42,550 nt of DNA from Cellulomonas sp. B6 (GCF_001462455.1 NZ_LNTD01000063.1:1-42550), one strand, 5' to 3'. Counted from the stretch's first letter, positions 16,445-24,982 are shown. The notes: a model not told the origin generated them from the letters alone. Made by a program: numbers and translations.

Positions 16445-19400
16445 GTGCCGTACATGACCGCACCTGTGTGGGCGCGCGCCGTCTCCGTGGGCGCGCACGA
16501 GGTCCGGCAACTCATCGTTCCCCCGCACGAGGGCATCGAAGTGCGCACCACGGATGACGGTGAGTTCGCGTTCAGCGCGCGAGGGCGGTGGCCGGTGGTC
16601 CGCGGCGTGCACCGGACACCGCAGGACCCGATGGCCGCGGTGCTCCCGGTCCTCGCCTCGACGAACAGGCTCACCTGGACCGGGAACCTCGACTCGATGA
16701 GCACGAAGTCCGCGGTGCTCGACTCCTACGTGGACGCGGTCTCGTTCCAGATCCACGGCGCCGGCGGAGGTCTGCGTCGCCCACAGGTCGGCGCGCTGCA
16801 CTCGATCATCGGCTACCAGGCGTCGGGAGTCACCGACCCGGCGATCGTCGTCATGCCGACGGGCACCGGGAAGACCGAGACGATGGTCGCCTGGATGGTG
16901 GCGACCCAGCCCGAGGCCGTGCTCGTCATCGTGCCGTCGGACGTCCTGCGTGAGCAGATCGCCGGAACGTTCGAGACGCTGGGAATCCTCCAGGAGGTCG
17001 GCGCCGTGGCCCCCGGCGCGCTACGCCCCCGGGTCGTGCGCCTCGGTCACCGGATCGCCGACGAGGACGAGGCCCTCGAGCTCGTCGCCTCCGCCAACGT
17101 CATCGTGGCGACGCCGAAGGTGCTCAGTCACTGCGAGCCGGAAGTCCGACAGGCGCTGTTCGCGGCGTGCAGCCACCTCGTCGTCGACGAGGCGCACCAC
17201 GCACCCGCCCGGACCTGGTCGGAGATCATCGACGCGTTCGCCGGCCGGCCCGTTCTGCTGTTCACCGCCACACCGTTCCGCACGGACCGTCGTGTCATCC
17301 CGGGCCGGACGATCTTCCGGTTCCCGTTGCGGCTCGCTCAGGAGCAGGACTACTTCAGCAAGATCGACTTCACGGCCGTGCTCGGGACGGGTGACCCGGA
17401 CGAGGACCTCGCCGCGGCCGCCGTCCAACGGCTGCGGTCGGACCGCGCAGCCGGACTTGAGCACGTCATGCTGGCCCGCGCCCGTGATCGCGCGCACGCC
17501 GAAGAGCTCCACGACCTCTACACCGAGATCGCCCGTGATCTGCAGCCCCGAATCGTCCACGAGGGCCTGACGAAGAAGGCCATCAAGTCGAACCTGGCCG
17601 ACCTGCGCTCCGGGATCTGCAAGATCGTCGTGTGCGTCGACATGCTCGGCGAGGGGTTCGACCTGCAGACCCTGAAGGTCGCGGCGTTCCACGAGGCTCG
17701 GCGGTCGCTGAGCCCGATGATCCAGCTCATCGGGCGGGTCGCGCGCGTCTCCACGAAGCACAAGGTCGGCACCGCGTCGGTTTTCGTCAAGCGCGAACCC
17801 GAGATCGCGTGGTCGCCGATGCGGTACCTGCTGCGCGAGGACGCGGACTGGAACAGCGTGCTGAGTAACATCTCCGAGCAGGAGACCGCACGCGCCGAGG
17901 AGGAGCGGGAGTTCGCGAACTCGTTCCCAGACCACCCGGCTGATATCCCGGTCGGCCTGCTCGAGCCGAAGATGAGCGCCGTCGCGTTCGAGACCTCGGT
18001 GGCGGACTGGGCTCCTGAAGCGGCGCGCACCGCCTACGGTGACCGGATCCTCGACGGCGTCGTCAGCACGAGCCGGCACGGCGACCTGGCCTGGTTCGTC
18101 CTTGAGGTGCCCGCGGAGCTGCGGTGGGGGCGGATCCCCTCGCTCCAGGTCGCGAGCTACAACCTCGTCATCATGTTCCTCGACGTCCGGCACGGGCTGC
18201 TGTTCGTGCACGGCTCGGACACCAAGAAGGACTACGCACCCCTGGCGGAGGCAGTACTCGGACACCCCGCCGTGGCGCTCAAGGGAAAGCCCACCTTCCG
18301 GGTCTTTGGCGGTGTCGACCGCGTGGTGCCCACGAACGTGGGCCTGCTCGACCCACGTGACCGGGAGGCGCGGTTCGCCCTGTTCGTCGGATCGAATGTC
18401 GAGAACGCGATCCGCCCGGCCAACGGGCAGCCGAAGTCCAGGACCCACATCGCCGCCTCCGGCTACGACACCGGCAACCGCGTCACCATCGCGGCCGCGA
18501 TGTCCGGACGGTTCTGGTCCATGCGCGCAGCTAACGGCCTGCTCGAGTGGCGCAACTGGTGCGTGCAGCAGGGCGCCCGGCTGACCGACCGGACGATTGA
18601 CGTCGACGCCGTCTTCGGTGGGATGCTCGTCCCGACGCCCGTGACGGCGCGCCCCGCGCACCCGCTGCTCGCGGTCGAGTGGCCCTGGGAGCTGTACCTC
18701 GGCAACGGCACGGCGCTCCGGTTGGAGCACGACGGGAAGAGCGTCATGATCACCGACGCCGACTTCGAGATCGACGACCACGGCACCACTGGGCCGTTCC
18801 GCTTCACCGTGGTGACCCCGGACTGGCGCCTTGGCTACACGGCCAGCGTCGGGCAGGACGGCGTCCATTACCTCCCTGTGTGCGACGAGGCCCAGGTCAG
18901 CGCGCGTCGTGGGGAGCCCGTCCCGCTGTCGGACTGGCTTAACGCGCACAAGCCGACCCTGTACCTGTCGGGAGACCGCATGATCACCGGCGACGACCAC
19001 CTGGTCGACGCCAGTGACAGCGTGGAACCTTTTGACCGCAACCGTCTCGAGGTGCGGACCTGGGACGGGGTCGACATTCGCGTTGAGTCGCAGGGCGACG
19101 CCCGGCGTGCGGACTCCATCCAGGCGTACGTGGCCCGTGAGCTGCTCGCCGAGCAGGACTTCGACGTCCTCATCGACGACGACAGGGCGGGCGAGGCCGC
19201 CGACCTGGTCGGGCTGCGCATCGACGGTTCCGACCTGGTCATCACCCTCGTGCACTGCAAGTATTCCGTGGGGAGCACCCCCGGCGCGCGGGTCGACGAC
19301 CTGTACGACGTCTGCGGGCAGGCCACTCGCGGAGCCCGCTGGCGCGACCACGGCGGGCTGCCTCTGCTGAAGCACCTCGACCGTCGAGTCCGGGCCTACT

Positions 19401-19624
19401 ACCGACGGCACAACCGCCACCCGCTAGAGGTGGGCACGATCGAGGACCTGTACCGCGTCGTGTCCCTCGCCCCGCAGCTGTACCCGCGCTTCGTCACCGT
19501 CGTCGCGCAGCCGGGCATCAGCAAGGTGCGGTGCTCGGCCGAGCAGCTCCGGCTCCTCGCCGGGGCCGAGAGCTACCTGCGCGCTATCACCAAAGGTCCG
19601 CTGCGTGTGCTGGTGTCCGAGTAG
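16445..19624 (+). CDS. SF2 DEAD/DEAH helicase with C-terminal PD-(D/E)xK-like nuclease domain (candidate defence effector)
   Basis: 1059 residues; GTG at 16445 follows GGAG by 6 nt (ATG 16454 is an alternative). Helicase motifs: I VMPTGTGKTE (about 138-147), II VVDEAHH (about 245), III LFTATPFR, V VCVDMLGEGFD, VI IQLIGRVARV. The region 500-880 is beta-rich with no known domain. The C-terminus (about 895-960) has a helix SIQAYVARELLAEQDFDV, then GEAADLVGLRI and ITLVHCKYSVG, then ARVDDLYDVCGQA: the Asp-x(n)-(E/H)xK layout of PD-(D/E)xK nucleases with His-Cys-Lys in place of Glu-x-Lys. Fused helicase-nucleases on islands are commonly anti-phage or restriction effectors; no methylase is adjacent. 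Named system unknown. Confidence 0.88.
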   Translation: MPYMTAPVWARAVSVGAHEVRQLIVPPHEGIEVRTTDDGEFAFSARGRWPVVRGVHRTPQDPMAAVLPVLASTNRLTWTGNLDSMSTKSAVLDSYVDAVSFQIHGAGGGLRRPQVGALHSIIGYQASGVTDPAIVVMPTGTGKTETMVAWMVATQPEAVLVIVPSDVLREQIAGTFETLGILQEVGAVAPGALRPRVVRLGHRIADEDEALELVASANVIVATPKVLSHCEPEVRQALFAACSHLVVDEAHHAPARTWSEIIDAFAGRPVLLFTATPFRTDRRVIPGRTIFRFPLRLAQEQDYFSKIDFTAVLGTGDPDEDLAAAAVQRLRSDRAAGLEHVMLARARDRAHAEELHDLYTEIARDLQPRIVHEGLTKKAIKSNLADLRSGICKIVVCVDMLGEGFDLQTLKVAAFHEARRSLSPMIQLIGRVARVSTKHKVGTASVFVKREPEIAWSPMRYLLREDADWNSVLSNISEQETARAEEEREFANSFPDHPADIPVGLLEPKMSAVAFETSVADWAPEAARTAYGDRILDGVVSTSRHGDLAWFVLEVPAELRWGRIPSLQVASYNLVIMFLDVRHGLLFVHGSDTKKDYAPLAEAVLGHPAVALKGKPTFRVFGGVDRVVPTNVGLLDPRDREARFALFVGSNVENAIRPANGQPKSRTHIAASGYDTGNRVTIAAAMSGRFWSMRAANGLLEWRNWCVQQGARLTDRTIDVDAVFGGMLVPTPVTARPAHPLLAVEWPWELYLGNGTALRLEHDGKSVMITDADFEIDDHGTTGPFRFTVVTPDWRLGYTASVGQDGVHYLPVCDEAQVSARRGEPVPLSDWLNAHKPTLYLSGDRMITGDDHLVDASDSVEPFDRNRLEVRTWDGVDIRVESQGDARRADSIQAYVARELLAEQDFDVLIDDDRAGEAADLVGLRIDGSDLVITLVHCKYSVGSTPGARVDDLYDVCGQATRGARWRDHGGLPLLKHLDRRVRAYYRRHNRHPLEVGTIEDLYRVVSLAPQLYPRFVTVVAQPGISKVRCSAEQLRLLAGAESYLRAITKGPLRVLVSE

Positions 19625-19946
19625 GAAGGCCGGGCGGCACAGCGAACCTGCAGAGATGCCCCGACTCGATAAGCGGCACGCGGACCTGATTCCTGCGTCG
19701 GGTAACGCGATCCGGCAACGTGTGTGGACGCCCACAACGACACCTGTCCTGCAACCGCACGATCTGCTCCGGCGCGCGTCTCGGCGGAAGCGCACGGCGA
19801 GGGCACCCGTCGGCCTCGAGCGCGCGTTCGAAGTGGTCTCAGGGACTGCCCGGGCTTGTAACGGCGTCGATGTCGCGCATCGCTGGGTCGGGAAAGTGAC
19901 ACCCGGATCCGGGGGCGGCGGCTCGTGCGCCCGCACGCGCAGCCGA
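19625..19946. other. Intergenic stretch without recognisable gene
   Basis: 322 bp between the convergent helicase and the DUF4411 remnant. Open frames on both strands are short, Arg/Ser-rich and lack ribosome binding sites. No repeats or RNA genes were recognised. It holds GCCCGGGCTTGTAAC (19848-19862), which nearly repeats at 22642-22656. Confidence 0.4.
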
Positions 19947-20359
19947 TTAGCGTTGTTCCCGCCGCAGCAACCCTGACATGCCAGTGGTGTGTATCCCGAA
20001 CTCCGCGCACGCGAACGGGATATTCGGACGGGTGCGGGAGGGGGTAGATCCTTCACTGCGTTCGAGGGATATCACGGTCAGGTCGTGCACGCCCGCGAGT
20101 GTGATGACCATGAGATCGCCGAGGTAGTGGCGGTCCCGGCCGTAAGCGGGGCACCTGTTGACGATCGTCTTCGCGAGGGCGAGCTGCTCCGTCGTAGGGC
20201 CCCGGAATTCGTGGTGAGGCGCTCGAACACCGCCCACTGCGTAGCGAACACGTCGGAGCCGTAGAACTCGTCGTCGCCGCGACTGAGGAACGACACGATC
20301 ACGTTGGTGTCGATGCAGTAGCGGGGTGTGACGCCGAACAGCGAGGGTCGCGACGTCAT
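19947..20359 (-). pseudogene. DUF4411 (PIN-like) toxin remnant
   Basis: Starting at ATG 20359, TPRYCIDTNVIVSF is the PIN/DUF4411 N-terminus with the first catalytic Asp; FATQWAVFERL follows. Near 20200 the frame shifts, with apparent loss of about 30 residues, and continues as TTEQLALAKTIVN, HYLGDLMVITLAGVHDLTVIS and PNIPFACAEFGIHTTG, matching the second half of DUF4411 proteins (GDxxVIxLA, then the xPxIPxxCxxxGI motif). Stop TAA at 19947-19949. DUF4411 ribonuclease-like toxins are usually encoded just downstream of an XRE-ImmA/IrrE antitoxin, as here. The frameshift makes it inactive. Confidence 0.75.
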
Positions 20360-20518
20360 CCAGCGGCACCGTTCGACAGACCTCTCGGGCAAAAAGCCTT
20401 CCGACACGGTTGATCTGCGTGGGGTAGTAGCTTCCGCTGGGCTCGATTCGGACCGACGGCGCTGGCGGCGCGCGTCGAGGGCGTCGAACATCGGCAGGCT
20501 GAGGATGCCTCGGTCGCG

Positions 20519-21376
20519 CTACCTGATCAGGATGACAGCCTGGTTGACCCCCTCGAGGCGGCGCAGGTCTTGGAGGTGGGCGTCGTCCTCCTCAGGGTCG
20601 TTCCCCCCACGCCCATGCTCGCTCGGCCTGAACCGTAGCCGCCGGGAGGAGCGTGGCCGCGGCCACCGCGTTGCAGAAGCGTTCGACGCTGGCGTGGTCG
20701 TCGAGGTCGCACACGCGGGTCGCGTGCATCAGGACGTGAACGTATTCGTGCACCAAGGAGAACACCCGAGCGCAGGGCGGTCGCCCGTGTCAACGGCGAC
20801 GATGCACCGAGCATTGCGGCGCAGACTGAACGCCCGCACGGTCGGGTCGTCCAGCCGGCGTTGCGAGACGTACACATGCTGGTCGTGCAGCGCAGCGAGC
20901 CACAATCGCAAATAACCGTACTGACCTCGTGGCGCGCGTTGCTGCCCGACTGAAACTCCGAGGGCCTCACGCACCGGGCGGCCGGCGGCTTCGACGTCGG
21001 AGTCCGGGCGATGATCACGGCTGGCAACCGCGTGCGCGCCTCCGGGAACAGATCCGCGGAGGCTTCGAGCGTGCGTTCGGCGGCTTCAAGCTCGTGGATG
21101 AGCGCCGCGCTGAGGCCGCTACGTCGGTTCGTGACGGTGCGGTGGTCCTGATCGGTCGGGGGAGGGTTCCGGGTCGTCGATCAGAAGGTACGGCCACGGC
21201 TGCTTCACGACAACCGCGATCGCGATTAGGTCGTCGAGGTCGACTTCCGAGTCCTGCTCGACGATGGCGCCGAGGTCGACAGGGCGCGTGATCCGGGTCG
21301 CGACGTCCGCGGCGATCATGCGCCGGTTCGCCAGCACGCCTTGGATGCGTACTGCGCTGACACTAACGAGCGGCAT
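20519..21376 (-). pseudogene. XRE-ImmA/IrrE family antitoxin remnant (COG2856-like)
   Basis: The frame from ATG 21376 gives an XRE-like start (AVRIQGVLANRRMIAADVATR ending VDLDDLIAIAVVVKQPWPYLLIDDPEP, quoted in part). After a frameshift near 21140 the minus strand continues LSAALIHELEAAERTLEAS; a second shift near 20960 gives VREALGVSVGQQ and YLRLWLAALHDQHVYVSQRRL; a third near 20770 gives FSLVHEYVHVLMHATRVCD with the HExxH zinc motif, and VERFCNAVAAATLLPA. Stop TAG at 20519-20521. Order and motifs match ImmA/IrrE antitoxin proteins, but at least three shifts inactivate it. Its start overlaps the end of the GIY-YIG gene by 14 bp. Confidence 0.75.
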
Positions 21377-22265
21377 AGTCGAAAGGTAACCGTTCACCGC
21401 TCGCGTCCGATCCGTGGAGGCGGCCAGACACTGAGGAGCGGGTGCTGGACTCCAGGTAGTTGCGAGCCGTCATCCGGGCGATTCGTTCGGTGTTGAACGC
21501 GTCGGCGAACAGTGCCCGGCCGCGAGCGGTGTCCAACAGCCGCGCTCGGATCTCCGTGTTGCCGGCCGGGGCGTCGGTCGCCGACATCAACGCCTGCGTT
21601 CGCGCAGGGTGCAGCAGGTCCATCTCGAACTCGCACGCCTCGTCGTCGGTCCACAGCTCGCGGATCGATCGGCGAGCGACGAACAGGTTGTCGGTGGCGC
21701 CGGTGAGCAGCGCAATGAGTGATGCCCCGATTCCTCCTTTGGCCTGCCCGGCGCCCGTCCTGCTGCCGCCGACCTTGTTCCACCGAGGGAGGGCGCCGGT
21801 GCCTAGACGTGAGGCCTCGATGAGCTGACCCTCGAGGGTGGCTATCGCGTCTCGAGAGTCCTGGTCGTATGCGAACTCCTCGGACCAGTCGACGTCACCG
21901 TCGATCGCCTTCTTGAACCGTGCGACGTGCGCCTGATCGAGCGGCGACTGCACGAAGGTCGCGAACCCGAGGCGCTCGTGCTCGGTGAACCAGTGTGCGA
22001 TTTGCTCACGCTTGCAGGACCGTGCCGGCGTCGGGTAGAGGGCATTGTGCTGCGCGAACCGGTTCGGTACGTCGACAGCGAGGCCGATGTACAGGAGCGG
22101 GTCGACGCCGTTGCGCGTGCCGGTGCGGCCCGGGTCGTAGAACGCGTAGACCGCGGTGCTCGCCCAGCCGTAGTTGTCCTCGGCGCTGGCCACTCCGTCG
22201 AGCGCTCTATGGACCTCAGGAGTCTGGTCGCGCGTGTACACATCCCACAGAACGGTGCCGAACAT
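21363..22265 (-). CDS. GIY-YIG nuclease domain protein
   Basis: 300 residues, ATG at 22265 behind AAGGA with 7-nt spacing. The domain spans about 38-165: VYAFYDP (GIY strand), LLYIGLAVDVPNRFAQHN (YIG at 59-61, catalytic-type Arg69, His73), TLEGQLIEAS (metal-binding Glu145) and LPRWNKVGG (conserved Asn163). All core residues of GIY-YIG endonucleases are present. The 130-residue C-terminus is helical, of unknown function, possibly target recognition. It is intact while the two genes downstream on the same strand are decayed, which suggests separate selection. Roles could be restriction, homing or repair. Confidence 0.85.
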   Translation of the reverse strand: MFGTVLWDVYTRDQTPEVHRALDGVASAEDNYGWASTAVYAFYDPGRTGTRNGVDPLLYIGLAVDVPNRFAQHNALYPTPARSCKREQIAHWFTEHERLGFATFVQSPLDQAHVARFKKAIDGDVDWSEEFAYDQDSRDAIATLEGQLIEASRLGTGALPRWNKVGGSRTGAGQAKGGIGASLIALLTGATDNLFVARRSIRELWTDDEACEFEMDLLHPARTQALMSATDAPAGNTEIRARLLDTARGRALFADAFNTERIARMTARNYLESSTRSSVSGRLHGSDASGERLPFDYAAR

Positions 22266-22700
22266 GTCCGCATCCTTGCGTCGGTGCGCGTTGCCGCGAG
22301 CCGGTTTCGCTCACCGTCACCCGTTCGCTAGCACGTGCGAACGCCAGAAAGACCTAGCGCGCCCGCTGCCTGGGCGACGCCAGCCTAGTCTCGCCCCTCA
22401 GGTAGAAAAGGAGACGCCCGGGGTTTGGAGCCCCAGCGTGACCACGTCGACGCTCCCCTCCGGATCGCGCTCGATCGACGCACCCGTCCCCGGAGAACGC
22501 GGCGCCGACGTGGCGCGGGTGTGAGCCTGGGAGGGACACCTGCGGGAGTAGGTCAGCCGGACCCGCGATAGCTACGCCCGCGATAGGGGGTCGTGCGGGC
22601 GGGACGAAGCCGTCCATCCACTCGGAAGAGTGCTTCGTCAGGCCCGAGCTTGTAACAGGCGAGTCCGGGTGAAGGCGGGCGGGCGTGGTCGGTCAGGTCG
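22266..22700. other. Right-end non-coding region of the element
   Basis: 435 bp. It carries the upstream region of the minus-strand GIY-YIG gene and leads into the element-supplied exonuclease promoter. A 28-codon frame at 22438-22524 (GTG start, GGAG 7-8 nt upstream) is possible but unsupported. No tRNA or excisionase gene was recognised. Confidence 0.45.
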
Positions 22701-22706
22701 TACGCT
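22701..22706 (+). promoter_or_regulatory. Element-supplied leaderless promoter for the exonuclease
   Basis: TACGCT ends 7 nt before the ATG at 22714 and no ribosome binding site is present, so transcription probably starts at the ATG. It replaces the native TAGCGT at 13262-13267. A -35 box is not obvious. Confidence 0.5.
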
Positions 22707-22713
22707 CCAACTC

Positions 22714-23685
22714 ATGGGCACATCGCGGCAGGAGAAGTTGCTTTTGCTCGACTCCGCCTCGTTGTACTTCCGCGCCTACTTCGGGGTCCCGGACTCGGTG
22801 CGTGCCCCCGACGGGGCACCCGTCAACGCGGTGCGGGGCTTCCTCGAGATGGTCGCCCGGCTGGTCGCGGAGCGTCGCCCGACGCGGCTCGTCGCGTGCT
22901 GGGACGAGGACTGGCGGCCCGCGTTCCGCGTCGAGGCGGTGCCGTCGTACAAGGCGCACCGCGTCGCGCGCGAGGTGCCGGGCACGACGGGCGTCGAGGA
23001 CGTGCCGGAGGCCCTGACGGCGCAGGTCCCCGTGATCGTCGACCTGCTGGCCGCGCTCGGCGTCCCGCGGCTCGGGGCACCCGGGTACGAGGCCGACGAC
23101 GTCATCGGCACGCTCGTCGCGCGCGAGTCCGCGCGCCCGGCGGGGGAGCGCTCGGCGGTCGACGTCGTCACGGGCGACCGCGACCTGTTCCAGCTCGTCG
23201 ACGACGACGTGCCGGTGCGCGTGCTCTACCCGGTCAAGGGCGTCAAGGACCTCCTGGTCGTCGACCAGGGCGTGCTCGACGAGCGGTACGGCGTGCCCAC
23301 CGGGCGCGCCTACGCCGAGATGGCCGTGCTGCGTGGCGACCCGAGCGACGGCCTGCCCGGCGTGCCGGGCATCGGTGAGAAGACCGCGGCGGCGCTGCTG
23401 CGCCGGTACGGCACGCTCGCCGGGGTGCTCGCGGCGCGTGACGCCGGCGACCGCGGCCTGACGGCGACGCAGCGGACCCGCCTGACCGACGCGGCCGACT
23501 ACCTCGCGGTCGCGCCGCGCGTCGTCACGGTCGCGCCCGACGCACCCGTCGCCGAGGTCGACGACCGGCTCCCGCAGGCACCTGCCGAGCCCGACGCCCT
23601 CGTCGGGCTCGCGGAGCGCTGGGGGGTGGCCTCGAGCGTCCGGCGCGTCGTGGACGCGTTCACCGAGGCGGCCTCGGCCCGCTGA
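22714..23685 (+). CDS. 5'-3' exonuclease (PolA N-terminal type), 5' end rebuilt by the element
   Basis: 323 residues. N-terminal PIN-like fold with LLLLDSASLYFRAYFG, YEADDVIGTLVA and DVVTGDRDLFQLVDD (acidic metal-binding residues), then the helix-hairpin-helix GDPSDGLPGVPGIGEKTAAALL. The architecture matches stand-alone flap/5'-3' exonucleases that remove RNA primers and flaps. Codons 1-8 (MGTSRQEK) come from the element; from LLLLDSAS on it is host sequence. The native start survives at 13274. The rebuilt N-terminus differs only before the first catalytic strand, so activity should be kept. Expression now depends on the element's promoter. Confidence 0.93.
   Translation: MGTSRQEKLLLLDSASLYFRAYFGVPDSVRAPDGAPVNAVRGFLEMVARLVAERRPTRLVACWDEDWRPAFRVEAVPSYKAHRVAREVPGTTGVEDVPEALTAQVPVIVDLLAALGVPRLGAPGYEADDVIGTLVARESARPAGERSAVDVVTGDRDLFQLVDDDVPVRVLYPVKGVKDLLVVDQGVLDERYGVPTGRAYAEMAVLRGDPSDGLPGVPGIGEKTAAALLRRYGTLAGVLAARDAGDRGLTATQRTRLTDAADYLAVAPRVVTVAPDAPVAEVDDRLPQAPAEPDALVGLAERWGVASSVRRVVDAFTEAASAR
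22745..22761 (+). repeat. attR core repeat
   Basis: Second copy of TGCTCGACTCCGCCTCG (first at 13311-13327), lying in codons 11-16 of the exonuclease gene. Confidence 0.8.
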
Positions 23686-23703
23686 GCGCGGACCCGTCGG
23701 CCG

Positions 23704-24234
23704 TCAGCCCGCGGCCGGGGGAGCGGGCAGCACCCACACGTTCGACCCGGCGGGCTGCCACTCCTCGCCCGCCGGGGGCGGGGGAGCGTCGTCCGCGCCG
23801 AGCCGCACGCTCGACCCGTCCTCCGCCGTGAGCGTGGCCACGGCCCGCGGCTTGGGCGCGGCGCACGACACGCGGGGCTCGTCGCCGTCCGGCACGAGGA
23901 GCAGGCACAGGGCCCCGTCCCAGCGCAGCGCGGCGAAGTGCTGCCCCTCCGAGGTGCGCACCGCGAACCGTGTCGTCGCGGGGTCGACGCCCGTCTCCTG
24001 CGCCACCTCGGCCGTGACGTCGTCGGTCGGCTCCTGCCGGCGGTCGAGCAGCTCGACCGCCATGCCGTCGGCGCGCGGGGCGGCGGCCTGCGCACGGGCG
24101 ACCAGGAGCCACACGACCCCGGCGACCACCAGGGCGGCCGCCACGGCGAGCACGACCCCCACGCGCCGGCCGGGGCGGGGGCCGGGGGCGTCCTCGACGT
24201 GGTCGAACAGGTCGCTGTCGTCGAACGTGGTCAC
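23704..24234 (-). CDS. Hypothetical single-pass membrane protein
   Basis: 176 residues from the GTG at 24234. GATAAT (complement of 24241-24246) ends 6 nt upstream, so a leaderless transcript is likely. An acidic cytoplasmic tail (1-24) precedes one membrane segment (about 25-46, VGVVLAVAAALVVAGVVWLL), then an outer domain with two Cys (GALCLLLV, VSCAAP) and a Pro-rich end. It converges on the exonuclease gene with an 18-bp gap. Family not recognised. Confidence 0.75.
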   Translation of the reverse strand: MTTFDDSDLFDHVEDAPGPRPGRRVGVVLAVAAALVVAGVVWLLVARAQAAAPRADGMAVELLDRRQEPTDDVTAEVAQETGVDPATTRFAVRTSEGQHFAALRWDGALCLLLVPDGDEPRVSCAAPKPRAVATLTAEDGSSVRLGADDAPPPPAGEEWQPAGSNVWVLPAPPAAG

Positions 24235-24337
24235 GGGACGATTATCCGCACGGGACGCCGTGGGGTGAGACGGACACACCGGGCGCGGCGGTCCGACGCC
24301 CCGCGGACGGCCCGGGAGGTCACGCGCCGACGCCCGG

Positions 24338-24982
24338 TCAGTCCTCGACGGCGGCCGGCGCGCGCGGGACGACGCCGTGCACGACGTCCGCGAGGTGACG
24401 CACGAACCAGCCCTGCGCGGCGGACTCCCAGTACTGCGCGACCGCGGCGATCGGGTAGACGAGCACCTCGGGCGTGCGCTGCGCCAGCACGATCTCGGTG
24501 CCGTACCGGTCGCTGCACACCGCCCAGTCCAGCGCGGGGGCCTGCGCCCGCACGAGGTCGCCCAGGGCGACGCCGAACGCGTCGGCCAGCGAGCGCGGGT
24601 CGGGTCGGTCCTCGGCCTGCGCCCACTGCTCGCGGACGCGGTCGAACAGCGCGCCGACCGCTGTCGCGTCGCCCGGGTCGTCGCAGAGCCCGGCGACGAG
24701 CGCCCGCTGCTGCGCGAGGAACAGCAGCTCGGCGGGGTTCAGCCCGTCGATCGTGTGCCGGGTGTCGGAGAGCGCCGCGGCGACGGGACCGACCTCGGCG
24801 GCCACGGTGCCGTCGCCGCCCGACGCCCCGTCGGTCGTGCGCTCGTCGTCCGGAACGTCCTCGAGATGCTCCACGACCCGCTGCAGCGCGCCCTCGTCCG
24901 GTGCTCGGCCGTCCGCCACGGTCGGGTGCGCGCCGTCGTCGGCGAGGTGCGCATCGGCCGGCCCGTGGGGGGTGGGCAGCAC
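24338..24982 (-). CDS. DUF3806 family protein
   Basis: 214 residues from GTG 24982, which follows GGGAG by 7 nt; ATG 25021 would add 13 residues. The acidic N-terminal 75 residues look disordered. The domain has LNPAELLFLAQQRALV, LADAFGVALGDLVR, DWAVCSDRYGTEIVLA and VLVYPIAAVAQYWES, the order typical of DUF3806. Function of the family is unknown. A second member cut by the window lies at 1-841. The neighbouring minus-strand genes are separated from it by a terminator on one side and 103 bp on the other. Confidence 0.75.
   Translation of the reverse strand: MLPTPHGPADAHLADDGAHPTVADGRAPDEGALQRVVEHLEDVPDDERTTDGASGGDGTVAAEVGPVAAALSDTRHTIDGLNPAELLFLAQQRALVAGLCDDPGDATAVGALFDRVREQWAQAEDRPDPRSLADAFGVALGDLVRAQAPALDWAVCSDRYGTEIVLAQRTPEVLVYPIAAVAQYWESAAQGWFVRHLADVVHGVVPRAPAAVED

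Larger units (their letters stand above)
13311..22761. mobile_element. Integrated genomic element in the exonuclease gene
   Basis: About 9.4 kb bounded by a 17-bp direct repeat. Support: (1) host exonuclease N-terminus at the left end and rebuilt gene at the right end; (2) serine-integrase remnant directly inside the left end; (3) visibly lower GC and less GC-biased third codon positions than the flanks; (4) accessory cargo: IS remnants, helicase-nuclease, toxin-antitoxin remnants, GIY-YIG protein. No replication, conjugation or phage structural genes remain, so it is either a minimal integrative island or a reduced remnant. The integrase is broken, so it is probably fixed in place. Confidence 0.85.

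Noticed and set aside
22438-22524. 28-codon plus-strand frame with GGAG upstream
   Set aside because: Too short and without similarity or context; only a possibility.
19848-22656. Near-repeat GCCCGRGCTTGTAAC at 19848-19862 and 22642-22656
   Set aside because: Only 15 bp with one mismatch and no partner element; cannot be distinguished from chance.
13311-22761. Search for a tRNA gene as attachment site
   Set aside because: No tRNA-like cloverleaf or 3' end was seen at either boundary; the target is the exonuclease coding region.
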